From an uncultured Oscillospiraceae bacterium (lineage in GTDB: Bacteria > Bacillota > Clostridia > Oscillospirales > Acutalibacteraceae): a stretch of 12,769 nucleotides of DNA. Where the stretch lies: assembly GCA_900554535.1 (NCBI GenBank), contig USIA01000036.1, positions 1 through 12,769 on the forward strand, in the 5' to 3' direction. A model generated the notes under the pieces. It had not been told where the DNA came from. It searched no databases and was given only the letters and a program-made list of their open reading frames with translations. Both the position numbers and the translations under genes were made by a program. Within the stretch, counting starts at the first letter, position 1. Each line of letters starts with the position of its first letter. Positions 7,161-12,769 of the stretch are shown in pieces.

Positions 7161-7214
7161 AAACGTCCGCCTCTGCGTCAATCAAATGCAGGAGCGGACG
7201 TGTTTTTGTATTTT
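7161..7214 (+). terminator. Bidirectional intrinsic terminator between the loader gene and prfB
   Basis: Stem ACGTCCGC (7163-7170) with GCGGACGT (7194-7201), plus an inner CTGC/GCAG stem (7173-7176 with 7188-7191) after a 2-nt internal loop. On the + strand it is followed by GTTTTTGTATTTT. On the minus strand the same stem is followed by TTTT, so it can also end the prfB transcript, whose stop is at 7225. Position between convergent genes fits this double use. Confidence 0.88.
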
Positions 7215-7224
7215 GTGATCCTAT

Positions 7225-8358
7225 TTAGTCCTCGGTGTCGTAATTGCCCAGCGTTCCCTGGCTGAGTGCTTTCAGATAAGCGTTAATGAAGCCGTCGAGG
7301 TCGCCGTCCATCACAGCGTTGACATTGCCCGTCTCATAACCGGTACGGTGGTCCTTGACCATCGTATATGGCATGAAAACATAGGAGCGAATCTGCGAGC
7401 CCCACGCGATCTCTTTTTGCACGCCCTTGATGTCCTCAATTTTATCGAGATGTTCGCGCTCTTTGATTTCAAGCAGCTTGCTCTTCAGCATGCGCATGGC
7501 GACGTCGCGGTTCTGGTACTGGCTGCGCTCTACCTGGCAGGCGACCACAATGCCGGTCGGGATGTGCGTCAAACGCACAGCAGAGCTGGTCTTATTAACC
7601 TTCTGCCCGCCTGCACCGCTGGCGCGGTACACATCCATCTTGATGTCTGCCGGATCGATTTCCACCTCAACGGTATCGTCAATCTCCGGCATCACTTCCA
7701 GAGAGGCAAAGGACGTGTGGCGGCGGCCAGAGGCGTCAAACGGAGAGACGCGCACCAGGCGGTGCACGCCGTTTTCCCCTTTGAGGAAGCCATATGCATT
7801 TTCACCCTCAATCAGGATGCTGGCGCTTTTCAGTCCCGCCTCCTCACCGTCCAGGGAATCCAGCAGTTTTACATTATAATCGTGGCGCTCTGCCCAGCGG
7901 TTATACATGCGGTACAGCATTTCCGCCCAATCCTGCGCCTCGGTGCCGCCCGCGCCGGCATGGAAGGTGAGAATCGCATTTTTGCTGTCATATTCACCGG
8001 TCAGGAGGGTTTGCAGGCGTTGAGTCTCCAGACTTTTCTGGATTTTTTCCACTTCTCCCTGCGCTTCCGGCAGCACAGAAAGATCGCCCTCTTCATCCGC
8101 CAAGTCGCAGAGCGTCATCGCATCCTCCCATTTGGCGCACAGCGTTTCATAGGCCGCAATCTTGTCTTTGAGTTTTGCCGCACGCTGTAGGACTTTTTGG
8201 GAATTCTGCGCATCGTCCCAAAACCCAGGCTCGCTCGCCTTGTGGTCCAGCTCGTCGATCTCATTGCGCATGGCTTTCAGCCCCAGCGCCTCACCGAGGT
8301 CATCCAACTCCGGCTTGAGCTCGTGCAGCGTCTGTTTCAGTTCTTCAAATTGCAGCAT
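7225..8358 (-). CDS. prfB: Peptide chain release factor 2 (RF2), without programmed frameshift
   Basis: 377 residues, the normal full RF2 length. RF2 recognises UGA and UAA and triggers peptide release on the ribosome. Seen directly: the RF2 codon-recognition motif SPF (205-207, within LVRVSPFDASGRRHTSF), the catalytic GGQ (250-252, within YRASGAGGQKVNKTSSA), HIPTGIVVACQVERSQYQN, and the GWGSQIRSYV-like WGSQIRSYVF stretch near the end. The start MLQFEELKQ at 8356-8358 follows AGGA by about 10 nt, and an in-frame TAG lies 15 nt upstream, so no N-terminal extension exists. The N-terminal coiled-coil domain, including PGFWDD at 44-49, is in the same frame as the rest. There is no CTTTGA slippery/stop site near codon 25, so the autoregulatory +1 frameshift known from many prfB genes is absent. 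It has its own promoter about 120 nt upstream. Confidence 0.97.
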   Translation of the reverse strand: MLQFEELKQTLHELKPELDDLGEALGLKAMRNEIDELDHKASEPGFWDDAQNSQKVLQRAAKLKDKIAAYETLCAKWEDAMTLCDLADEEGDLSVLPEAQGEVEKIQKSLETQRLQTLLTGEYDSKNAILTFHAGAGGTEAQDWAEMLYRMYNRWAERHDYNVKLLDSLDGEEAGLKSASILIEGENAYGFLKGENGVHRLVRVSPFDASGRRHTSFASLEVMPEIDDTVEVEIDPADIKMDVYRASGAGGQKVNKTSSAVRLTHIPTGIVVACQVERSQYQNRDVAMRMLKSKLLEIKEREHLDKIEDIKGVQKEIAWGSQIRSYVFMPYTMVKDHRTGYETGNVNAVMDGDLDGFINAYLKALSQGTLGNYDTED

Positions 8359-8393
8359 ATCTGTTCCATCCTACTTTCTCAAAATCTCATTCC

Positions 8394-8435
8394 AAAAAGC
8401 CCGGCCACGCAGCGTAGTTTGCGGCTTTTGCCGGC
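8394..8435 (-). promoter_or_regulatory. GC-rich leader element before prfB, possible attenuator
   Basis: In the prfB leader (minus strand) GCCGGC (8435-8430) could pair with GCCGGGC (8406-8400) across about 24 nt that contain a smaller ACGC/GCGT-type stem, followed by TTTTT. It looks like a weak terminator inside the leader. The pairing is imperfect, and the function is only a guess. Confidence 0.25.
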
Positions 8436-8475
8436 AGCGCATGCATGCCGTCCCGAATTGCGCATATATGTTTGT

Positions 8476-8504
8476 ATTATATTCCATTTTGGGTGAAATG
8501 TAAA
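8476..8504 (-). promoter_or_regulatory. Promoter of prfB
   Basis: Minus-strand TTTACA (8499-8504) and TATAAT (8476-8481) are spaced exactly 17 nt. The start is near 8469, giving a leader of about 110 nt. It lies in the 186-nt gap between the TraX-like gene and prfB, where no terminator for the former is visible. Confidence 0.8.
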
Positions 8505-8544
8505 GGAATGAGAAAGCGAGAGCTGCAAAAGTACATGCCCTTCT

Positions 8545-9483
8545 TCAGGACCCAAACCATACGTTAACCAGCTCGCCGGTGGCATAAGAGAGAAGATAGA
8601 GAAACAATAGGTGCGCGGGATAGAAAATATAAAAGAAATATTTTCCACCTCTTCCCCGCCGACCGTTGTAAACCAGCAAAAACGGCAGCGCAAAAATGAT
8701 CATCCAGCGGTAAGACTGGAGAATCTGAAAACCGCCAACCGCTTGCGGCGGAAATCCAAACAGCGCGGCCGCTTCGTCATAAAAAATCCTAAACCATAAA
8801 TCCCATCCCAACGGCACGGCAACGCGGCGCATGAGGAAACTTCCCGCCCGGGGAACAAGCGGCGTCACATCCAGAATGAACAGGGCGATGGAAAAAAGAA
8901 CGAACCCAAGGATCAGTCTTTTGCGGCTGTCTTTGAGCCAATAAAACGCGATGCACAGGAAAATGAAGAAAAAGCCGCCTTCCGCATTGAACGCAGACCC
9001 CAAAACGGCCGGCAGCAGGGGCGTCCAAATGCGCGAGTCAGTTGCGCCTGCGACGTCAGGCGAGTTGGCCAGCCACGCGAACAGCACCGTACTCGCAACC
9101 TGCCACACGAGAAAGACGGCCAGATAGGCTTTCCAACGAGGATTTCCCTCCCTGCGGCACTCGACGATGGACAAAAACGCGCAGGCAACCAAAATGACAC
9201 GGAGGACATTGTTATCCATTCCGGTAAAAAACTGAATGACGCCCATCGCAACGTTGCCGAGGTAAAGGCGCAGCAAAAACTGCTTCCGGCTATGCGTATA
9301 CACGACGCTCCACGCCGCACAAAACAAGAAAATTGGCTCCGCAAGACGCCCGATCCAATGGAACCAGAGGGGCGCCTGCATGGGGAAGAATTCTGCCACA
9401 TGGTCAAATACCATGCAGCACAGCGCAATCCATTTCAGGGTAGAACTCGAAAGGCCCTCCCGGCGCAAAGCAACTGTTGTCAT
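8545..9483 (-). CDS. TraX-family multispanning membrane protein
   Basis: 312 residues from the chosen start with about eight to nine hydrophobic segments. The N-terminal LKWIALCCMVFDHVAEFF (about 16-33), GRLAEPIFLFCA (45-56), and a C-terminal YPAHLLFLYLLS (about 288-299) are signatures of the TraX family (PF05857). The plasmid-F member N-acetylates pilin; chromosomal firmicute members are presumed membrane acyltransferases of unknown substrate. An upstream in-frame ATG (9519) lies inside the terminator region and has no binding site. ATG 9481-9483 follows GGAGGG by 6 nt, so the latter is chosen. Odd feature: an intrinsic terminator ends only about 3 nt before this binding site, so expression depends on read-through or on a regulated leader. 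No conjugation genes are nearby. Downstream is prfB with its own promoter. Family call is good, function uncertain. Confidence 0.85.
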   Translation of the reverse strand: MTTVALRREGLSSSTLKWIALCCMVFDHVAEFFPMQAPLWFHWIGRLAEPIFLFCAAWSVVYTHSRKQFLLRLYLGNVAMGVIQFFTGMDNNVLRVILVACAFLSIVECRREGNPRWKAYLAVFLVWQVASTVLFAWLANSPDVAGATDSRIWTPLLPAVLGSAFNAEGGFFFIFLCIAFYWLKDSRKRLILGFVLFSIALFILDVTPLVPRAGSFLMRRVAVPLGWDLWFRIFYDEAAALFGFPPQAVGGFQILQSYRWMIIFALPFLLVYNGRRGRGGKYFFYIFYPAHLLFLYLLSYATGELVNVWFGS

Positions 9484-9498
9484 ATGGAACCCTCCACA

Positions 9499-9531
9499 GA
9501 AAAAGAAGCGACTGCACAACGGCGCAGCCGC
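9499..9531 (-). terminator. Intrinsic terminator directly in front of the TraX-like gene
   Basis: Minus strand: GCGGCTGC (9531-9524) pairs with GCAGTCGC (9515-9508), 8 bp with one G-U pair and an 8-nt loop, followed by TTCTTTTTC. The ribosome binding site of the TraX-like gene starts 3 nt later (9490-9495). It either ends the transcript of the upstream remnant or serves as an attenuator. Confidence 0.8.
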
Positions 9532-9550
9532 CCCCCTTCATTTCTCGGTT

Positions 9551-9685
9551 TTAAGCTTTTGAGACGGTGCCGGATACCGAATACGAACCGGATTCTTCAA
9601 AAAGAAGATATGCGCCCTTATCCGCACTGGTCATGGATGCATAAAAAGTAACCGTTTGACCGGCTGGGACGGTTGCAACTTCTTG
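9551..9685 (-). pseudogene. Probable 3' remnant of a secreted/surface-protein gene (or part of the traX leader)
   Basis: An open frame without a proper start ends with TAA at 9551-9553. The last 43 or so codons look coding: EVATVPAGQTVTFYA, then SMTSADKGAYLLFEESGSY, then SVSGTVSKA. The alternation and the VPAGQTVTF pattern resemble the last strands of an Ig-like/beta-sandwich surface domain. Upstream of about 9685 the frame runs into AT-rich promoter DNA and a stop (9743-9745), with no binding site. The only in-frame ATG (at about 9632-9634) would give 27 residues. This fits a gene that lost its 5' end. Alternatives are a leader peptide or chance. Confidence 0.4.
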
Positions 9686-9689
9686 ATTA

Positions 9690-9718
9690 ATTATACATAT
9701 ATCTTGGAACAATGTAAA
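9690..9718 (-). promoter_or_regulatory. Promoter driving the leader of the TraX-like gene
   Basis: Minus-strand TTTACA (9713-9718) and TATAAT (9690-9695) are spaced 17 nt. Transcription would start near 9683, about 200 nt before the TraX start, and would cross the remnant and the terminator. No better promoter is visible between the terminator and the gene. Confidence 0.7.
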
Positions 9719-9865
9719 TGAAATTACGGCAATTTTATTTGATTAATTGGAATTTTTGTAAAATTATCTAGAACTATAAACTCTCTTATAAAGAGATTAT
9801 GCAAATTGCAAAATTTCTGTATTGGGCAGAATTGTAAATAGACTAAAAACTCTTGTGACAAAAAC
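9719..9865. other. AT-rich spacer between divergent promoters, no gene seen
   Basis: Very AT-rich, with stops in all frames at short intervals. It holds small inverted repeats: CTCTT-ATA-AAGAG (about 9783-9795) and TGCAA-A-TTGCA (9800-9810). The second shares its half-site with the palindrome over the next promoter. Together with the leader to its left it forms the 461-base gap 9484-9944 that has no intact gene. Confidence 0.6.
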
Positions 9866-9894
9866 TTGCAGTTTGCCTGCAAAACCGATACAAT
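9866..9894 (+). promoter_or_regulatory. Promoter of the RING-like protein gene, with a palindrome over the -35
   Basis: TTGCAG (9866-9871) and TACAAT (9889-9894) are spaced 17 nt. The -35 is one arm of the perfect inverted repeat TTGCAG-TTTGC-CTGCAA (9866-9882), a possible operator. The start is near 9901, followed by a small GCGGG/TCCGC hairpin (9913-9928) and AGGAGG (9930-9935) 9 nt before the ATG. Confidence 0.65.
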
Positions 9895-9944
9895 AGAAAA
9901 CGAAAGTCATTAGCGGGCATTCGTCCGCGAGGAGGCAATCGATT

Positions 9945-10997
9945 ATGACTGACTTTACTGGCATCAAATGTCCGGTCTGCGGCAAGCCTTTTACACGGGC
10001 GGATGATATCGTCGTCTGCCCGGAATGCGGTGCGCCGTATCACCGCGCCTGCTATAAGCAGGTCGGCCATTGCATATACGAAGAAAAACACGGAACCAAA
10101 GAGGCGTGGAATCCCCCAACACAGGAAAAGGAATCGGTCCGGTGCCCACAATGCGGACACCGGAACCCACCTGGGACATTGGTTTGTGAGCATTGCGGCA
10201 CCCCGCTGTCGCGCGGGGATCAGAATCCTTTCCCACCCTATGGCGTTGGACAAAACCCGCAACAACCGTCAATGAATTCCGGCGGTCCGGGTTCCCAGGG
10301 GATGCCGGGCGCCGGGCCATGGGGCTATGGCATGCCGGGGAATGGCCCCATGCCGTTTGTCTTTGATCCCATGGGCGGGGTCGATCCGGAAAGCACGATC
10401 GACGGTGTGAAGGCCGGGGACCTTGCCAAAGTGGTGCAAAGCAATACGACCTATTATTTACCTGTCTTTTTGCGGTATGAACGCCAACGCAAAAACCGCT
10501 TTAACGGTGCAGCTTTTGTGCTGACCGGCGCATGGCTGCTCTACCGCAAGCAATATCTTCTTGGGACGATCATCACCATTTTTGAACTGGCGCTGCACTT
10601 CTTGTGGAATTATATCGATGCGGCCGTTCTACTTCCCATCATTTCCAAAGCATTGGATTCGTCAGGCAGCGCCACTTTGAGTTCCTTCAGCCAGACACAA
10701 ATGGATGCGCTTTATCAATATGTGGGACAGATGCCGCCGGGCGAAAAATTTCTTTTTGTTGTGCCGATGTTAATTTTGTTATGCCTGGTGATTCTGCACA
10801 TTGTGTTTGGCATCATCGGCAATCGCTGCTATCGCAAACACTGTGTCAAGTTGGTCCATCAAATTCAGGAAAAAATTTCGGATTCTGGAGAATGGCTGAT
10901 TGCATATCAGGAACGCGGCGGTGTCAATTCCCTGTATGTATTCCTGGTTTTTATCTGTTACCTGGTTCTTACAAGCCTACCCACGATGCTGCTATGA
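9945..10997 (+). CDS. Membrane protein with N-terminal RING-like zinc finger, zinc ribbon and DUF2628-like domain
   Basis: 350 residues with no signal peptide, in four parts. First, a RING-like finger (C9, C12, C25, C28, H33, C36, H42, C43; CPECGAPYHRACY is diagnostic), as in the prokaryotic RING finger family. Second, a second zinc ribbon CPQC...CEHC (C67, C70, C81, C84). Third, a flexible Gly/Pro/Met/Asn-rich linker (about 92-145). Fourth, a DUF2628-like membrane part beginning at VFLRYERQRKNRFNGAAFVLTGAWLLYRKQY (about 174-204), with hydrophobic segments near 205-233, 268-291 and 329-350. The zinc modules should face the cytoplasm. The biochemical role is unknown; a ubiquitin-ligase activity must not be assumed. 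AGGAGG lies 9 nt before the ATG. galU follows after 30 nt on the same strand and may be cotranscribed. Confidence 0.85.
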   Translation: MTDFTGIKCPVCGKPFTRADDIVVCPECGAPYHRACYKQVGHCIYEEKHGTKEAWNPPTQEKESVRCPQCGHRNPPGTLVCEHCGTPLSRGDQNPFPPYGVGQNPQQPSMNSGGPGSQGMPGAGPWGYGMPGNGPMPFVFDPMGGVDPESTIDGVKAGDLAKVVQSNTTYYLPVFLRYERQRKNRFNGAAFVLTGAWLLYRKQYLLGTIITIFELALHFLWNYIDAAVLLPIISKALDSSGSATLSSFSQTQMDALYQYVGQMPPGEKFLFVVPMLILLCLVILHIVFGIIGNRCYRKHCVKLVHQIQEKISDSGEWLIAYQERGGVNSLYVFLVFICYLVLTSLPTMLL

Positions 10998-11027
10998 GAT
11001 AAACAAAATGATAGGAGCTGTTAAAAT

Positions 11028-11903
11028 ATGAAAGTAAGAAAAGCTGTGATTCCCGCCGCAGGACTGGGAACGCGCGTCCTGCCCGCCACCAAAAGTATGC
11101 CAAAGGAAATGTTGCCGATCGTCGATAAACCGGCAATCCAATACATCGTCGAAGAAGCTGTAAAATCCGGGATCACAGAAATTCTCATTATTACAAACCG
11201 TGGCAAAGGCCTGATTGAAGACCACTTTGACCGCGTACCCGAACTGGAGGCCCGCCTGCAAAATGGTGGTCCGGCAAAGGAAAAAATTCTGCAGGAGGTT
11301 GTGGATATTGCACATATGGCGAATATCTATTTTGTCCGCCAAAAGGAAACCAAAGGCCTGGGCCATGCAGTCGGCTGTGCGCGTTCCTTTGTAGGAAACG
11401 AGCCGTTCGCCGTCCTTTACGGCGACGACGTGATCTTCAGCAAAGAGCCTGTCTGCAAGCAATTGATCCGTGCCTATGAGCAAACCGGAAAGGGCTGCTT
11501 GGGCGTTCAGCAGGTGCCGCTGTCCGATATCTCCAAATACTGCTCTCTGAAAGTGGAACCGCTGCACGATAATTACTATACCTGCACAGACATGATTGAA
11601 AAGCCGACGCCGGACAAGGTAATGAGCCAGTTTTCCATTCTCGGCCGCTGCTTGCTTCCGCCGGAAATTTTCGACATTATTGACCAGACGCCGCCCGGCG
11701 CAGGCGGCGAAATCCAGCTGACGGACGCCATGCGTCAGTTGGCGAAAAGTCAAGGCATGATAGCGGTGGATTATGAAGGCCGGCGCTATGACATGGGCAA
11801 CAAGCTCGGCATCATGGAGGCACAGGTGGAGGCTGCGCTGCAGCATCCAGACCTGAAGGACGATTTCCGCGCTTATCTGAAAAAGATCGCAAAAACGCTT
11901 TAA
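11028..11903 (+). CDS. galU: UTP-glucose-1-phosphate uridylyltransferase
   Basis: 291 residues, standard length. The enzyme makes UDP-glucose from UTP and glucose-1-phosphate for cell-wall polymers, glycolipids and capsules. The nucleotide-binding signature AAGLGTRVLPATKSMPKEML (10-29), GLGHAV (110-115), the metal/nucleotide motif YGDD (131-134), EKP (191-193), GGEIQLTD (226-233) and YDMGNKLG (254-261) are all present. AGGAG lies 10 nt before the ATG. No promoter is obvious in the 30-nt gap behind the RING-like gene, so read-through from there is likely. No terminator is seen before the rpsF promoter, which begins 8 nt after the stop. Confidence 0.96.
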   Translation: MKVRKAVIPAAGLGTRVLPATKSMPKEMLPIVDKPAIQYIVEEAVKSGITEILIITNRGKGLIEDHFDRVPELEARLQNGGPAKEKILQEVVDIAHMANIYFVRQKETKGLGHAVGCARSFVGNEPFAVLYGDDVIFSKEPVCKQLIRAYEQTGKGCLGVQQVPLSDISKYCSLKVEPLHDNYYTCTDMIEKPTPDKVMSQFSILGRCLLPPEIFDIIDQTPPGAGGEIQLTDAMRQLAKSQGMIAVDYEGRRYDMGNKLGIMEAQVEAALQHPDLKDDFRAYLKKIAKTL

Positions 11904-11910
11904 AAATATC

Positions 11911-11939
11911 TTGACGTAAAAGGAAACGACTGGTATAAT
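11911..11939 (+). promoter_or_regulatory. Promoter of the rpsF-ssb operon
   Basis: TTGACG (11911-11916) and TATAAT (11934-11939) are spaced 17 nt, with TGG before the -10. This near-consensus, strong promoter starts right after galU. The start would be near 11946. Confidence 0.88.
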
Positions 11940-11947
11940 GATTCTGT

Positions 11948-12006
11948 TAGTCTCTTGACAGACTGACACATCCTTGCTCCGGACAAGGTTCCGGGGCCAT
12001 ATGTCC
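11948..12006 (+). promoter_or_regulatory. Structured rpsF leader, candidate ribosomal-protein autoregulatory RNA
   Basis: The leader can form AGTCT/AGACT (about 11949-11964), CCTTG/CAAGG (11972-11988) and, alternatively, GGACA/TGTCC (11981-11985 with 12002-12006) enclosing a CCG-containing segment just before the binding site. Many bacteria carry an S6:S18-binding motif with a conserved CCG here, which this may represent. I could not align it to the published consensus. Confidence 0.35.
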
Positions 12007-12024
12007 AAAAGGAGGTGCGTATCA

Positions 12025-12321
12025 ATGGAAGAAATCAAAAACAAGTACGAAACCGTCTTTATCGTTTCCAGCAAGCTGGACGAAGAAGCGACCAAGGCCG
12101 TGATTCAGAAATTCAAGGACCTGATCGCAGAAAACGGAACTGTGGATAACGTGGACGAGTGGGGCAAGCGTCATCTGGCCTACCCGATCAACAAAGAAAC
12201 CGAGGGCTATTATGTGCTCATCGATTTTACCAGTGTGCCCGCGTTCACCGCTGAGCTGGACCGTATTTACAAGATTACGGACGGCATTATCCGCTCCCTG
12301 ATTATTCGGAAGGAAGCGTAA
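12025..12321 (+). CDS. rpsF: 30S ribosomal protein S6
   Basis: 98 residues, typical for S6, which binds 16S rRNA together with S18 in the central domain of the small subunit. The ferredoxin-like fold signature WGKRHLAYPINKETEGYY and the N-terminal KYETVFIVSSKLDEE are clear. The ATG at 12025 is preceded by AAAGGAGGTG with the core GGAGG 9 nt upstream. An upstream in-frame ATG at 11974 would add 17 residues lacking any S6 similarity and lies in the leader, so it is rejected. ssb follows after 27 nt, the conserved rpsF-ssb(-rpsR) order. Confidence 0.98.
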   Translation: MEEIKNKYETVFIVSSKLDEEATKAVIQKFKDLIAENGTVDNVDEWGKRHLAYPINKETEGYYVLIDFTSVPAFTAELDRIYKITDGIIRSLIIRKEA

Positions 12322-12348
12322 GTTCCGCGACAGAAAGAAGGTTGTAGC

Positions 12349-12769
12349 ATGCTCAACGTTGCTGTTTTGATGGGCCGTCTTGTGGCGGATCCCGAGCTGC
12401 GTCACACGCCGAACGATATTCCGGTCACGACAATTCGGATTGCTGTGGACCGGCGCTTCAATAAAGCGGGCGGCGAAAAACAGACTGACTTTATCGATGT
12501 CACCGCTTGGCGGCAGACGGCGGATTTTATCTGCCGGTATTTCCGGAAGGGCTCCATGATTGCTGTGCAAGGTTCTATCCGGGTGGACAGCTATACGGAT
12601 CGTGATGGCAACAAGCGGTCACGGTTTGAGGTGGTCGCCGATAATGTGAGCTTCTGCGGAAGCAAACGGGAAACTGGCGCCTATGATGCCGGTGAATCCT
12701 ATGGCGGTTATGAAAACAGCTACCAACGTCCTGCTGCACCGGCTCCCGCCCCGGCCGCTTCTGCGCCAA
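12349..12769 (+). CDS. ssb: Single-stranded DNA-binding protein, 3' end outside the window
   Basis: About 140 codons are present before the window ends. The OB fold is readable: MLNVAVLMGRLVADPELRHT (1-20), FIDVTAWRQTADFICRYFRKGSMIAVQGSI, and YTDRDGNKRSRFEVVADNVSFC. It is followed by a Gly/Tyr- and then Pro/Ala-rich flexible linker. The acidic partner-binding tail (usually ending DDDIPF) is not included. GAAGG lies 7 nt before the ATG. SSB protects ssDNA in replication and repair, and its operon position behind rpsF is the usual one. rpsR is expected next, beyond the window (inference). Confidence 0.97.
   Translation, partial: MLNVAVLMGRLVADPELRHTPNDIPVTTIRIAVDRRFNKAGGEKQTDFIDVTAWRQTADFICRYFRKGSMIAVQGSIRVDSYTDRDGNKRSRFEVVADNVSFCGSKRETGAYDAGESYGGYENSYQRPAAPAPAPAASAP

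Noticed and set aside
7348..8190. Plus-strand frame of 280 codons opposite prfB
   Set aside because: It is the complementary shadow of RF2, which has all family motifs.
9292..9651. Plus-strand frame of 119 codons across the TraX-like start
   Set aside because: It has no binding site and low-quality composition, and it spans the terminator and remnant on the other strand.
10992..12095. Long minus-strand frame of 367 codons opposite galU
   Set aside because: It is antisense to galU with its full set of motifs, spans the rpsF promoter, and has no binding site or family resemblance.
12022..12570. Minus-strand frame of 182 codons opposite rpsF and ssb
   Set aside because: It is antisense to two well recognised genes and has no promoter or binding site.

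Overview
The window looks like a chromosomal stretch of a Gram-positive Clostridia-type bacterium, probably Oscillospirales-like (inference). The reasons are purine-rich AGGAGG/GGGGAGG ribosome binding sites, sigma-A promoters often with a TGn extended -10, a DnaD-type primosome protein next to a DnaC/DnaI-type helicase loader, a tRNA gene with encoded CCA, and moderate GC content with AT-rich promoter gaps. Most genes are housekeeping. No CRISPR array, transposase or phage structural gene is visible.

Layout, left to right. 1-317 (-) is the 5' part of a PgeF/YlmD-family (laccase-domain) gene with its own promoter. 413-3161 (-) is a two-gene unit, the ribosome-associated GTPase typA followed by a DEDDh exonuclease with a C-terminal zinc ribbon, ended by a clear terminator. 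3397-3472 (-) is tRNA-Gly(GCC) with a near-consensus promoter and a terminator. 3601-4863 (-) is a CPA2-type cation/proton antiporter. It is divergent from 5141-7160 (+), which encodes a protein with two DnaD domains and a helicase loader overlapping it by 11 nt. The dnaD-side promoter region holds two adjacent perfect TATGTCA-N7-TGACATA palindromes. A bidirectional terminator separates the loader gene from the convergent prfB (7225-8358, -). Upstream of prfB on the same strand is a TraX-family membrane protein (8545-9483), whose ribosome binding site directly follows an intrinsic terminator. A long leader with a coding-like gene remnant lies before it. From 9945 on the genes are on the + strand: a RING-like/zinc-ribbon/DUF2628 membrane protein, galU, and then rpsF and ssb (ssb cut by the window end) behind a strong promoter.

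Functionally the window covers translation (typA, prfB, rpsF, tRNA-Gly), replication and ssDNA handling (DnaD protein, loader, ssb, exonuclease), and envelope and ion metabolism (pgeF, antiporter, galU, TraX). The parts most worth a second look are non-coding or accessory: the double palindrome before the primosome genes, the terminator-gated leader of the traX-like gene with its orphan 3' gene fragment, and the prokaryotic RING/DUF2628 protein with a palindrome over its promoter. No completely new multi-gene system can be claimed from this sequence.
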